From Bolinopsis microptera (lineage: Eukaryota; Ctenophora; Tentaculata; Lobata; Bolinopsidae): DNA of 64,000 nucleotides. Below the pieces are notes generated by a model. That model saw only the letters and a list, made by a program, of their open reading frames with translations. It was not told the DNA's origin and did no database searches. The stretch is taken from assembly GCF_026151205.1 (NCBI RefSeq), contig NC_087076.1, positions 20,081,919 to 20,145,918 on the forward strand. Direction: 5' to 3'. Both the position numbers and the translations under genes were made by a program. Shown one piece after another: positions 1-13,499 of the stretch. Numbering within the stretch: the stretch's first letter is position 1; each line of letters opens with the position of its first letter.

Positions 1-828
1 GAGTTGTTGACCTTCCTGGTCTGAATCCATTCTGGTTTCTACGCAGAATTGGTCCTCGATTTCTGGCTTCAACCGGTTTTAGACCCATCCCTGTTCAGAG
101 ACTTGGCAACTAGGGATGACAACTTATTCCCCGTAGTTCATTGGTTCGCTAAGGACGCCCTTCGTTTGGAATTGGTATGATGTATGGCAGTTGACCATTG
201 GACTGCGTTTCTCACACCTTATCAATAGAGCATGTTACAGAAGTCTAAGACAATATGATCAAGGTCGCATCGTTATTCTAAGACTTCTGGCTATGTAGTC
301 GTCAACCCCATGCTTTCCCTTCCTTTATCTGGACTTCTTGCTTTCCTGTACTCATCCAACTAAACTGTTCTGTTCCGATTATTCAAGGTGGTTGGACTGG
401 ATCAATATCCTCTTCTTGCCGCGTTCTCTACCGTCGTTGTGGCCGAGAAGAGTAGCAAAATATCCTTTCCATTTCTGAACCCATTCCGTTTGGGATTTTC
501 CCTTGATTTTGCATAAAATGATCGAGCTTTACCTGTGATCCTTGTGATCATGTCCAGCTGTTAGCATGTCTGGTGCCCTGCCAACTTGCTTCCCTCCAGT
601 TCCCGACCTGCCCCTCCAGCAGTGCTCTATGCTCTTGATAAGCAACGCCTAGCTTCTTTTGCCCTCTAGAACACTTTCGTTGAGTCTTTCGTAGCACTGA
701 GTGGTATTCTTAGCTACATTCCTCATCTATCACCTCGGCAATCTCAACACCTTGGATCGCTGAGAATTTTACATCTTTCTTTTTTCCTCCTATTCCAGGT
801 TAATGAAAAAGAGTCGAGAAGTTCGTCC
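1..828 (-). mobile_element. LINE RT segment, copy 0 (cut by window edge)
   Basis: Only the N-terminal part of the RT segment is in the window. The first 45 bases read on the minus strand as the NGFRPGRSTT motif. Rightwards follow stretches matching SLVAKSLNKMVLNRL, the APEVLKRCDLDQIVLDF region, TERVQKWKDYFATLL, and a Lys/Arg-rich 5' edge that touches the minisatellite. The palm and thumb parts lie left of the window. The frame is broken by many 1-bp indels. Confidence 0.85.
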
Positions 829-1789
829 TACCTAACCACTGAAACTAACATTTAATCAGTTATGCAGCACACTACCACGGACTAACAATATACTGTTACC
901 GCCACTACCACTGAACACCATTTATCAGGTTACACGCCACTACCACTGAACTACCAAGTTATTCAGGTTCCACGCCACTACCACAGAACTAACTATTTTA
1001 TCAGTTTATGCCCACTACCACAGAACTACACAATTTATCAGTTAAAGCGCACTACCACTGAACCAACCATATCTTCATCAGGTTACGCGCCGACAGGCCC
1101 CCCCCCCCCCCCCCCCCACTACCACTGAACTAACATTTCTCAGGTATGCGCCGCACTACCACTGAACTACCCTTTCTCAGGTTATGCGCCACTACCAACA
1201 GAAGCTAACATTTTATCAGGTTATGCGACCACTAACACTGAACTAACATTTATCAGGTTACGCGCCACTACCACTGAAACTAAATCATTAATCAGGTTAC
1301 GCGCACTACCACTGAACTAACATTTATCAGTTATGCCCAGCTACCACTGAACTAACATTATCAGTTAACGCAACCACTACCACAGAACTAACATTATCAG
1401 TTTATGCGCCACTACCACTGAACAACATTTATCAGGTTATGCGCCACTACCACTGAACAAACATTTATCAGGTTACGCCCACTACCCTGATCTAACAATA
1501 TCAGTTTACGTCCGCCACACCACTGAACTAACATTTATCAGGTTGCGCCACTACCACTGAACTAAATCATTTATCAGGTTATGCGCCACTACCCTGAACT
1601 AACAGTTATCAGGTTACGTACGCGCCACTACCACTGAATCTAACATATCAGTGTAAGCACCTACCACTGAACTAACATTATCAGGTAATCGTCACTACCA
1701 CGTGAACCTACCATTTATAGGTATGCGCCACTACCTCTGAACTACCATTTATCAGGTTATCTGTCTGCACTACCACTACTACTACTATG
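829..1789. repeat. 36-bp minisatellite block 1
   Basis: About 25 tandem monomers with core actgaactaacatttatcag followed by gttatgcgccactacc. The block's 7-bp-longer monomer (caggcca insertion type) sits about 265 bp in and here carries a run of 20 C (1098-1117) found in no other block, probably an artefact. The block ends with a (cta)n-like tract, then the RT stop. Confidence 0.95.
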
Positions 1790-3772
1790 TCGGAGCTAGT
1801 CCGATCAACGCAGAAAACCCCCACCATATAACACCTGTCCCGCATCAGGGTTCCCAGTTCCTCCTTAGAGTTTGATCCCAACTTCCTTACATACCATAGA
1901 CAAGTACTTTGTCTTGGTCGGCCATGCTGTGCTCTACCGTGCGTAGTTCCCATAAGACTAAATCACTGGCAGTAGCTCAGGATGTCGGATGCAGTGTCCC
2001 GCCATTTTTCAATCTCCTGCTTCGTAAACTTGTTTGACAGCTTGGGAGCTACCATACAACAGTTAAATTCTGACCTTGATCCTTCATGAAGATACCCAGT
2101 CACCATAAACTCAACAACTTTGTGTTATGTCCCGTCCAAACATTCCTGACATTGTCATGTCCAGGTTTCTGACCGTAGCGCATTACAGATTTCACATGCC
2201 GCTATGAACAATCTAATCTTTTGAGCCTTGAGATTTTGATTCCAGATAACCATTCATCTATTAGGGCACCCCAACGCTTTTTCCCTTTCAACCCTTAACT
2301 CCCTATCTGGTGCTCTCATCCAGGAGCCTAAGTAGAATGAAATCATCTACATATTCCTATGCGCTTATCCCCGTCGCCATTTAGACCGCTAGATCGATCC
2401 TCCAATTATACAGTGTCATGACCTTGGTCATTGCTTCGTTTTATGTGTAGTCCCACACCTCTTGCTGCCCGCCGATTCACTCTAGCAGGAACTCGTTAGC
2501 CTTCCATGTCCTCAATATAATGCTATATCATCCAGCAAAGTCCACAACGGTGATGAACTGGGCCCCACTCTTCAGACATTTTATCTACGTTCGAGGGTGG
2601 TCAATCGCTCCGCAACATCGCCATGGCTTGCCTCATAACAGTAGACGATGACTAATGCAAAGAGTAAGTGCTAAGGTTCACCCTTAACCACCTGCAAGTA
2701 TCTTCGAACAATTCAAGTTTCTCCCGTCTGGAGTTAGGACTATTGGGCCATTGTCTTCTCGACCATGACCGTATAACCTGCACACCGAATTTTGACTGGA
2801 ATGCCAGTAAGCCATCTAGAAATCTGTTTAGCATCTTCCCACGATGTACACTGTCGAATGCCTTCTTAAACGTCTATCTAAATGTCAGAACAGCTGGCAG
2901 TTTCCGACTCTTGACACCCTCATAGAGACGCCTCAGTACCAATACAGTTTGAGTTGTTGACCTTCCTGGTCTGAATCCATTCTGGTATTTCTACGCAAAT
3001 TGTCTCGATTTCCGCTTCAACCGTTCCGAACCATCTTGTTTAGTGAGACTTGGCAACTATGATGACAACTTATTCCCCGTTTAGTTTCATTTGTTTTCGC
3101 TAAGGTCGGCCCTCTTTGGAATTGTAAGAATGTTGGCAGTGCCATAGGTCTGGTTTCTCACCTGTCAATAGAGCATTGTTACAGAAGCTCAAGACAATTT
3201 GATCAAGGTCGCATCGTTTTAAGACTTCTGGGGCTACGTTTGTCGTGATCACCTCCAGATGCTTTCCCTTCCTTAATGCGGACTTGCATTCCGTACTCAT
3301 CCAACGTAAAACGTCTGTCCGATATTCAGAGGTGGGGTGGACTGGAATCAATATCCTCTTTCCGCGTTCTCTAACCTCCGGTGGTGAGCCCGAGAAGAGT
3401 AGCAAAATAGTCCTTCCATTTCCTGAACCCTTTCCGTTGGTGATTTCCAGTTATTTATGCAGTATATGATGGAGCCTTACCTGTGATCTAGTAGATTCAT
3501 TTCCAGCTTTTAGCATGTCTGCCCTGCCAACTGCTTCCTCCAGTTCCCGGACCTGCCCCTCCAGCAGGGGCTCTTTGGCTGCTTGAACAAGCATCGCCTT
3601 AGCTTCGTCTGTTTGACCCTCTGAACAGCTAATCGGTTGTACTTCTGTAGCAACTAGTGGGTATTTATCTACAATTCCTCAGCTTCAGCCTGGCATCTCA
3701 ACACTTGGAGTCGCGTGAGATTTTACATCTTTTCTTTTACTCCTTTTCAGTAGTAAAGTCGAGAAGTTGTCC
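1790..3772 (-). mobile_element. LINE RT segment, copy 1
   Basis: Minus-strand pieces in broken frames: KEELGTLMRDR near the C-terminus (1790-1953) and APEVLKRCDLDQIVLSF with CNNALL in the fingers-side region (3100-3405). The palm region around 2513-2560 has an inserted base inside the FADD codons. In this copy the usual TAG stop at the C-terminus is shifted out of frame by a missing base (gctagtccg), so a reading frame runs on into the GTA tract as VDRTSSDIVVVVVV. Confidence 0.9.
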
Positions 3773-4740
3773 TACTACCACTGAACTAACATTTATCAGT
3801 TATGCGCCACAACCACTGAACTAACATTTAACAGGTTACGCGCCCACAACCACTGAACTACCATTTACAGGTTGACAACTCCACTACCACAACTGAGAAC
3901 TCCATTTAATCCAGTTACATCGCCACTACACACTGAACTAACATTTATCAGGTATGCCCACTACCACTGAACTAACATTTTTATCATTAACGCACAACCC
4001 AACTGAGCCTTACCATTAGTATCAGTTACGCGCCACAAGTCCAACTAACCACTGAACAAACACATTTAACAGGTTATGCGCCAACTACCACAGAACACTA
4101 ACATTTATCAGTTATCCCACTACCACTGAAACTAACATTTATCAGGTTATGCGCCACTACCACTGACTAACATTAACAGGTTACGCCCACTACCACTGAA
4201 CTAAATTAATCAGGTTTACGCCACACTACACTGACTAACATTTTATCAGTATGCGCCAACTAACCACTGAACAACATTTATCAGTTTCGAAGCACCACTA
4301 CCACTGAACTAACATAATCAGGTTATAGCGCCACTACCACTGAACTAACCCTTCTATCAGTTCATCGCCGACTACCACTGGAACTAACATTATCGTTGGT
4401 TAAGCGCGCCACGACCACTGAACTAACAGTTTATCAGGTTACGCGCCACTACCCCTGAACTAACCATATTATCAGGTTAACGTACCAACTACACTGAACA
4501 TAACAATTATCAGGTTTAAGCCGCCACTACCACTGAACTAAACATTTATCAGTTACGCTGCACGCGCCACTACACTGACTACATTTATCATGGTTAATGC
4601 GACACTACCACTGAACTAACATTTATCAGTTATGCGACACTACCACTGAACTACCATTTATCAAGGTATGCGCCACTACCTCTGAAACATACCATTTAAC
4701 AGTTTATCTGGCCCACTACACAATAACTAACTTACATATG
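3773..4740. repeat. 36-bp minisatellite block 2
   Basis: Same monomer as the other blocks. The long variant monomer is at 4036-4043, here read as caagtcca, 263 bp from the block start. The terminal (cta)n tract is eroded. Confidence 0.95.
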
Positions 4741-6728
4741 TCGAGCATAAGTCCGATCTACGCAGAAAACCCACTCCATATAGTCCCTGTCCCCGCATCA
4801 GGGTTCGCATTCCTCTTTAGAGTTTGTCCCAACTTCCTTCAGTAACATAGACTAAGTCTTTGTCTTGGTCGGCCTTGCTGTGCTCTACCGATCGTAGAGT
4901 TCCCGATATAAGACTAAATCACTGGCAATTACACAGATTCGGATGCAGTGTCCCCCCATTTTTAATCTCCTAAGCTTCGTAACTTGTTTGACAGCCTTGG
5001 GAGGCTACCATACAAAGTTATATAGCTGGACCATGTCCTTCCATGAGAACCCAGCACCATACGCAACGTAACATCTTTGTGTATGTCCCTCAAAACTTTT
5101 CTCTGATCCTTTGTCATTGTCCAGGTTTCTGATCCGTAAGAGTACTGATCCACAAGCCGCTAAACAATCAAATCTTTAGGCTCTTTGAAGAGTTTGGATT
5201 GCCAGATATCCTTCAGTCTAGTAGGGGCACCCCACGCTTTTCCCCTTTCTAACCCTTATCCCCTAACTGTGCTCTCAATCCATGAGCCTAATAGATGAAA
5301 TCATCTACATTTTGTATGGCTTCCCCGGATCGACTTTTGTATCGCTAGATCGATCCTCCTATTCAGTTGTCATGACCTTGTCTTGCCTTCGATTTATGTT
5401 GTAGTCCACGGCTATGCCAGCCGCCGATACTACTCGAGCAGTACACGTTACCTTGTCATGTCCCTCAGATATAATGCTATATCTTCTGCAAAGTCCACAT
5501 CGTGAAATCTTGGGCCCCACTCTTCCTGCTTTCTACGTTTCGAGTGAGTCCCAATCGCCTCGCATCATCGCCTATTGCTTGCCTCATACAGTAGTTCGAT
5601 TACTATTTCAAATAGGTAAGGTGCAAAGGTATCACCTGTAACACACACTGCAAGTATATCGAACAAATCAGTTTCACTCCTCCGTCTGAGTTTAGGACTT
5701 TAGGCCAATGTCTTCTCGAACATGAGCCGTATAACTTGCACGATATTAGACTGGAATGCCGTAAGCTTCTAGAATCTTAAGCAATTTCCCACGATGTACA
5801 CTGTCGAAACCCTTCTTAAAGTCTATAAATGTCAGAACAGTCTGGCAGTTATTCCGACCTCTTGACAACCCTCTATAAGACGTCCAGTACCAATATCTGT
5901 TAGTTGTTTGACGCTCCTGGTCTGAATCCATACTGGTTTCTACGCAGAATTGTCTCGAATTCTGACTTCAACCGGTATTTAGAAACCTACTTGTTTAGAG
6001 AACTTGGCACCTAGGGATGACCAAAGCATTATCCTCCGTAGTCATTTGGTTTCGCTAAGGTCCCCTTCTTTGGAATTGGTATGATGTTGGAGTTGACCAT
6101 TGGTCAGGTTTCTCACCTTTCAATAGAGCATTGTTACAGAAGGTCTAAGACAATTTGATCAAGGTCGCATCGATTTTAAGACTTCTGGTGCTATGTTGTC
6201 GTTCACCCCATGCTTCCCTTCTTTATGCGGAATTTGCTTTCCGTACTCATCCAACGTAAACGGTTTCTGTTCCGATATTCGAGGGGGTGGACTGAATCAA
6301 TATCCCTCTTCCGCTTCTCTAAACCGCGGTGGTGAGCCGAGAAAGAAACAAATAGTCCCTTCTCCATTTCTGAACCCTTTCCGTTGGTCGAGTTTCCTTG
6401 ATTATGCCATTAATGATGGAGCATTACCTGTGATCTTGTTGATCATGGTCCAGCTATAGCATGTCTGCGCCTGCCAACTTTGCTTCCTCCAGTTCCCGGA
6501 CCGCCCCTCCAGCAGGTGCTCTTGCTGCTTGATAGACGTCACGCCTAAGCATCTGTTTTGCCCTCTTGAACAGCAAATTTCGTTGTCTAACTGTAGCATC
6601 TGAAGTGGTATTTATGCTACATTCCTCAGCTTTCAGCCTGGCAATCTCAACACACTGGAGTTCGCTGAGATTTGTACATCTTTTCTTTTTTCTCCTCCTT
6701 TTCAGGTAGAAAAAGTCGAGAGTTGTCC
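4741..6728 (-). mobile_element. LINE RT segment, copy 2
   Basis: Readable pieces are YGSETWTMTK and ITLYGSLPRLSNKLRS (4962-5153), and LTFIDFKKGFDSVHRGK followed by LLKILEAYGIPV (5746-5931). The latter is RT block A with its catalytic Asp region. At 5481-5492 the FADD codons read FAED because of a single substitution; most other copies carry GAT there, so this may be a base error. MINKITGNAPS marks the N-terminal linker near 6402. Confidence 0.92.
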
Positions 6729-7683
6729 TACTAATCCACTGAACAACATTTTATCAGTTATGCGCACTACCACTGAACTAACATTTAATCAGGTGACGGC
6801 GCCACTACCACTGAACTACATTTTATCTGTTACAACACGCCCAATACCACTGAACTACTACCAATATATCATGTTACACGCCACTACCACTGAACTAACA
6901 TTTATCAGGTTATGCGCCACTACCGACGAACTAACATTTATCAGGTTATGCGCCACTACCCACTGAGAACTACCATTATCAGGTAACGCCGTCACAGGCC
7001 AATACACTGGAACAAACATTTATCAGTTATCGCCACTACCACTGCACTAACATTCTATTCAAGTTATGCGCCACTACCACTGGAACTAACATTTTATCAT
7101 GTTATGCGCCACTACCACTGAACTAACATTTATCAGGTTCCGCGCCACACCACTGAACGTAACATTAATCAGGTTACGCGCCACTACCACTGAACTAACA
7201 TTTATCAAGGTTATCTCCACTACCACTGAACTAACAGTTATATCAGGTTACGCAACCAACTACCAATGAACTAACCTTTATCAGTTAATGCGCCACTACC
7301 ACTGAACTAACATTTCAGGTATATGCGCACACTACCACTGAACAACATTTAATCAGTTACGCGCCACTACCACAGAACTAAACATTATCAGGTTACGCGC
7401 CACAACCACTGAACTAACATTATCAGGTTATGCGCCACTACCACTGAAACAAACCAACATTTATCAGGTTAAGCGCCACTACCACTGCGAACTAACATTT
7501 TATCAGTTACGCCGCCACTACCCACTGAACTAAATTTATCAGTTTATGCGACACTTCACCTGAACTAACATTTATTCAGAGTTATGCGCACGTACCACTG
7601 AACACATTTATCATGTTACACCACTAACCTCTGAACTACCATTTATCAAGGTTATCTGCCACAACCACTACCCTACTACTATG
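6729..7683. repeat. 36-bp minisatellite block 3
   Basis: Long variant monomer (caggcc) at 6995-7000, 266 bp into the block. One of the blocks with runs of near-consensus monomers (6885-6960). Confidence 0.95.
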
Positions 7684-9689
7684 TCGGAGCTAAGTCCGAT
7701 CTACGCCGAACACCCCCTCCATATATCCCTGTCCCGCCATCAGGTTTCGCAGTTCCTCTTTTAAGTTTGTCCCCAACTTCCTTCATAACATAGCGACAAG
7801 TAGCTTTGTCTTGGTCGGCCATGCTGTTCTCTACCGTGCTAAGGTTCCCAAAAGATAAATCACTGGCAAGTAGCCTCAGGATGTCGATGCAGTGTCCCCG
7901 CCATTTTTAATCTCCTGCTTCGTAACTTGTTTGACAGCTTGGGAGCTACATACAAATTTATATTGCAGACCATTCCTTCCCATGAATACCCAGCACCATA
8001 CGCAATACCTTTGTGTATGTCCCGACAAACTTTCCTCTGAGCTTATTTTATTTTTGGGGGGGGGGGGGTTCCCCAAGTTCCAGGTTTCTGATCCGAGAGG
8101 CAGTACTGATTCACAAGCCAGCTATGAACAATCTAATCTTTAGCTCTTTGAGATTTGGATTTCCAATATCCTTCAGCTAAGTAGGGCACCCCAACGCTTT
8201 CCTTTCTAACCTTATCTCCTATCTGTGGCTCTCACCAAGATGCCATAAGTAGATGAAATCATCTAACATTTTCTATGGCTTCCCCGAACGACTTTGTAGG
8301 TCGCTAGATCCAAACTCCTCCATTAATCAGTGTCATGACCTGTCCTTGCCTTCGTTTATGTGTAGTCCCCACGCTTGCTGCCTCCGATCACTCTGACAGA
8401 ACTCGTAGCCTTGTCCATGTCCTCAGATATAAAGTCATATTATCATTTGTCAAAGTCCACATCGGTGATGAGCTGTGGGCCCCCCACTTCTTCTGCATTT
8501 TCCACGTTCGAAGGGTGAGATCCAAGTCGCACCAGCAGTCATCGCCATGGCTTGCCTCATACAGTAGTCATGTACTATGTGCAAAGAGGTAATGTGCTAA
8601 GGTATCACCCTGTAACACACCTGCAAGTATCTCGAACAATTCAGTTTCCCGGCTGGAGTTAGGGACTTTGGCCATTGTCTTCTCGTACATGAGACCGTAA
8701 AGCTGCACGATTTTTGACATGGAATGCCGCGTAAGCTTCTAGAATCTATTAGCATTTTTCCCACGATGTTACACTGTTCGAAAGCTTCTAAAGTCTATAA
8801 ATGTCAGAACACTGGCAGTTTCCGACTCTAGACACCCACTATAAGACGTCTCCAGTACCATACTGTGAGTTGTGCCTTCCTGGTCTGAAACCATTCTGGT
8901 TATCTACGCAGAATTGTCTCGATATTCTGGCTCAACCGGTTAGAACCATCATGTTTAGAGACTGGCACTAGGGATGACAAGCTTATTCCCGATAGTTCAT
9001 TGGTTCGCTAAGTGTCGCCTTCTTTGAATTGGTATGAATGTTGGCAAGTTGACCATTGTCTGGTTTCTACTCACCTTTCAATAGAGCATTGTTCCAGAAG
9101 TCTAAGAACTATTTGATCAAGGTTCGCATCGTTTTAAGACTTCAAGGGGCTATGATGTCCGTCACCCCATCTTTCCCTTCTTTATGCAGGACTTTGCTTT
9201 CACTCCTGTACTCATCCAACGTAAACGGTTCTGATTCCGAAATACGAAGAGTGGGTGGACTGGATCATATCCTCTTCCGCGTTCTCCACCGCGGTGGGTG
9301 AAGCCGAGAAGAGTACAAAATAGTCCTTCCATTTCTGAACCCTTTCCTTGGTGAGTTTCCCTTGATTTTGCCAGTATATATGGAGCTTACCTGTGATCTA
9401 GTTGATCATGTCCATCTTTTACATGTTCTGCCTGCCCCACTTGCTTCCTGCCAGTTTTCCCGGACCTGCCGCCTCCAAGCAGGTGCTCTTTTGGCTGCTT
9501 GATAAGCTCGCCTAGCTTCTGTATTGCCCTCATTGAACAGCTATTCGGTTGTCTACTTTAGCAACTGATGGTATTTTTATGCTACATTCCCCTCACTTCA
9601 CCTGGCAAACTCAACACTTGGAGTCGGCTGAGATTTACATCATTTCTATTTCCTCCATTTCAGTTAGTAAAAGTCCGAGAAGTGTGTCC
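7684..9689 (-). mobile_element. LINE RT segment, copy 3
   Basis: Full-length segment with all landmarks in order. A 13-G run (8056-8068) with flanking T-rich bases replaces the codons between the YGSETWT and AQEK motifs. No other copy has it. The minus-strand frame still reads TKQEIKNGGDTA near 7890, a frameshifted form of the region coding RRLKMAGHC. Confidence 0.88.
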
Positions 9690-10636
9690 TACTACCACTG
9701 AACCAACATTTATCAGTTATGCGCAACTACCACTGAACTAACATTTATCAGTTACGCGCCACTACCACTGGAACTACCAATTGATCAGGTTACACGCCAC
9801 TACCACTGAACTAACATTTATCAGGTTTACCACGCCACTACCACTGAACTAACATTTGCAGTTATGCGCCACTACCACTAGAACTAACTTTATCGGTTAT
9901 GCCGCACTACCCACTGAACTACCATTTACAGGTTACGCGCCACAGGCCACTACCACGAACTAACATTTATCAGGTTTATGCGCCACCTACCACTGCGAAC
10001 TAACATTAATCAGGATATGCTCCACAATACCACTTGAACTATACATTTATCAGGTATATCGCCACTACCACTGAAACTAACCATTTATCAGTTACCGCGC
10101 CACACTACCACTGAACTAACATTAATCAGTACGCGCCACTACCACTGAACTAAACATTTATCAGGTTATGCGCCACTATACCACTGAAGCAACATTATCA
10201 GTTACGCACCACTACCACTGAACTAACATTTATCATGTAATGCTGCCACTACCAACTGAACTAACATTTATCAGGTTTTATTGCGCCACTTCCACTGAAC
10301 TAACAATTAACAGGTTACGCGCCACTACCACTGAACTAACATTTTATCAGTTACGCGCCACTACCAGCTGAACTAACATTATCAGTTTATCGCGCCTACT
10401 ACCACTGAACTAACATTTATCAGATATGCGCCACTACACTGAACTAACAATTACAGTTACGCTGCCACTACCACTGAACTAACATTTATCATGTTATGGC
10501 ACACTACCACTGAACTAAACATTTATCAGGTTATGCGTCACTAACCACTGAACTACCATTGTATCAGGTACCTGCCACTACCTCTGACTACCATTTTATC
10601 AGGTTATCAGCCACTACCACTACTCACTTACTATGC
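9690..10636. repeat. 36-bp minisatellite block 4
   Basis: Long variant monomer caggcca at 9943-9949, 253 bp into the block. Ends with a degraded (cta)n tract before the RT stop. Confidence 0.95.
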
Positions 10637-12580
10637 TCGAGCTAAGTCCGATCTACGCCCGATAACCCCTCCATATATCCCCTGTCCCCATCAGGTTCGC
10701 AGTTCCTCTTCGAGTTTGTCCCAACTTCCTTCAGTAACATGACAAGTAGCTTTGTCTTGGTCGGCCTGCTTAGCTCTACCGTGCGTAGTTTCCCATAAGA
10801 CAACATCACTGGCAATATCTTCAGATGACGGATGCAGTTCCGCCATTTTAATCTCCTGCTTCGTAACTTGTTTGCACCTTGGGAGGCTACCAACAAAGTT
10901 ATATTGCTACCTTGTCCTTCCATGAGATACCCAGCAACCATACGCAACATCCTTTGTGTATGTCCCGTCCAAACTTTTCTCTTGACCTTTGAGTCAGTGT
11001 CCAGTATTCTGATCCGTTAAAGCATTACTGGATTCACAAGCCGCTATGAACAATCTAAATCTATTAGGCTCTTTGAGAGTTTGGATTTCCAGAAATCCTT
11101 CAGTCCTATGTAGGCACCCACGCTTTTCCCTTTCAACCCCGTAGTCCTCCCTATCGTGCTCCAATCTAAGGAGCCTACAGTAGATGAAATCATCTACATT
11201 TCATGGCTTCACCCGGATCGACTTGTAGGTCGCTAGATCGATCCTCCAAATTCAGGGTCATGACCTTGGCTTGCCTTCGTTTATGTGTAATCCCACCGTG
11301 CTGCCGCCATTCTAACTCTGATGCAGAACTCGTTAGCCTTGTCCATGCCTCAATTATAAGTGCTATATCATCCAAAGTCCACATCGGTGATGACCTTGGG
11401 CCCCACTCTTCTGCTTTTTCTACGTTCGAGGGAGAGGTCCAAGTCGCTCCGCATCATCGCTATGGTTGCCCTACAGTAGTCGATGACTGATGCAAAGAGT
11501 AAGGTGCTAAGTATCACCCTGTAACACACCTCAAGTATCTCGAACTTTTCAGTTTCTACCCGTCTGGATTAGTACTTTGGCCATTGTCTTCTCGTACATG
11601 AGCCGAATAAGCCTGCAACGATTTTGACTGGATGCCGTAACCTCTAGAATCTTTAGCATTTTCCACGATGTACACTGTCGAAAGCTTCTTAAAATCTATA
11701 AATGTCAAACAGCTGCAGTTTCCGACCTCTTGACACCCTCTAATAAGACTCTCAGTAACCAATTATCTGTTGGAGTTGTTGACCTTCCTGGTCTGAATCC
11801 ATTCTGGTTTCTACGCAGAATTTCTCGATTTCTGGCTCAACCGGTTAGAACCATCTTGTTTAGAGTACTTGGCAACATGGATACAGATCCTTATTTCCCC
11901 GATAGTTCATTTTTCGCTATGGTCGCCCCTTCTTGGAATTGGTATATGTTGGCAGTTGACCCATTGGTCTGGTTTCTCACCTTTTCAATAGAGCATTGTT
12001 ACAGAGTCTAGAGGACAATTTATCACGGTCGCATACGTTTTTAAGACTTCTGGGCTATGTTGTCTCACCCCATGCTTTCCCTTACCTTTATGCGGACTTT
12101 GCTTTCCTGTACTCATCCAACTAAACGTTCCTGTTCCGATATTCAGAGGTGGGTGGACTGGATCAATATCCTCTTCCGCGTTCCCTACCGTCGTGGGTGA
12201 GCGAGAAGAGTCAGCAAAATAGTCCTTCCATTTCTGAACCCTTCCGTGGGAGTTTCCCCTGATTTTCCATATATATGGAGCTTTACCTGTGATCGTTGTT
12301 GATCATGGTCCAGGCTTTTAGCATGTTCCGCCCTGCCAATTGCTTCCTCCAGTCCCGGACCTTCCCCACCAGCAGGTGCTCATTTGGCTGCTTGTTAGCA
12401 ACGCTACTTCTGTTTGGCCCTCTTGAACAGCTATATACTCGGTGTCTTCTGTAGGCATCTGACTGGTATTTTATGCTACATTTCCCTCAGCTCAGCTGGC
12501 AATCTCAACCCGTTTGGAGTCCGCTGAGATTTTACATCTTTTCTTTTTCACCTTTTCAGTATAAAAAGTCGAGAATGTCC
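10637..12580 (-). mobile_element. LINE RT segment, copy 4
   Basis: Carries one of the better-kept C-termini: MLLKEVGTNSK to SGVDRT, then the stop codon at its consensus place (10639-10950), with NKLRSRRLK upstream. At the palm, DDIALI is readable near 11365 but three bases of the FADD codons are missing. KVMTLNLEDRSSDLQ (11190-11384) follows the palm. LTFIDFKK is readable near 11690. Confidence 0.92.
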
Positions 12581-13499
12581 TAACTACCACTGAACTAACA
12601 TTTTATCAGGTCATGCCCACTACCACTGAACTAACATTTATCAGGTTACGCGCCACTACCACTGAACTAACATTTCAGGTTACACGCCACTACCACTGAA
12701 CTACCATTTATCAGTTACACCCACTACCACTGGAACTAACATTTATCATGTTATGCCCACTACACGTGACCAAACATATATCAGGTTATGCGCCACTACC
12801 ACTGAACTACCATTTATCAGGTTTCCGCCACAGGCACTACCACTGAACTAACATTTATCAGGTTATGCGCCACTACCACTGAACTAACCTTTATCAGGGT
12901 TATGCCGCCACTCCACTGAACTAACATTTATCAGGTTATGCGCCACGACCACAGAACTAACATTTATCAGTTCGCGCCACCTACCACTGGAACAAAACAT
13001 TAATCATGTAGAACGCAGCCACAACCACTGAACTTAACATTTATCAGTTATGCGCACTACCAACTGAACTAACATTTAACAGGTTACGCACCATACCACT
13101 GAACTAACATTTATCAGGATATGCGCCACTACCACTGAACACTAACATTTATCAGGTATGGCGCCACTACCCCTGAACTAACATTTAACAGGTGACGCCC
13201 ACTATACCACGAACAAACATTTATCAGTTACGCCCACTACCACTGAACTAACATATATCAGGTTATGCCCATACCACTGAACTAACATTTATCAGGTTAT
13301 GCGCCACACACTGAACTAACATTTATCAAGGTACGCGCCACTACCACTGAACTAACATTTATCAGGTTAGCGACACTAACACTTAACTTAACATTTATCA
13401 GGTATTCTTCACTACCACTGAACTACCATTATCAGGTTATGCCCACACCTCTAACTACCATTTATACAGGTTATCTGCACTACCACTACTACAACTATG
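12581..13499. repeat. 36-bp minisatellite block 5
   Basis: Shortest block (919 bp). Long variant monomer at 12831-12836, 250 bp in. Counting from the block start, it is the eighth monomer. Confidence 0.95.

Noticed and set aside
829-1789. Minisatellite as a CRISPR array
   Set aside because: Monomers are contiguous with no unique spacers, and the context is an animal LINE array.
5481-5492. FAED in copy 2 as a meaningful loss of a catalytic residue
   Set aside because: A single base difference in a copy full of apparent read errors cannot be trusted.
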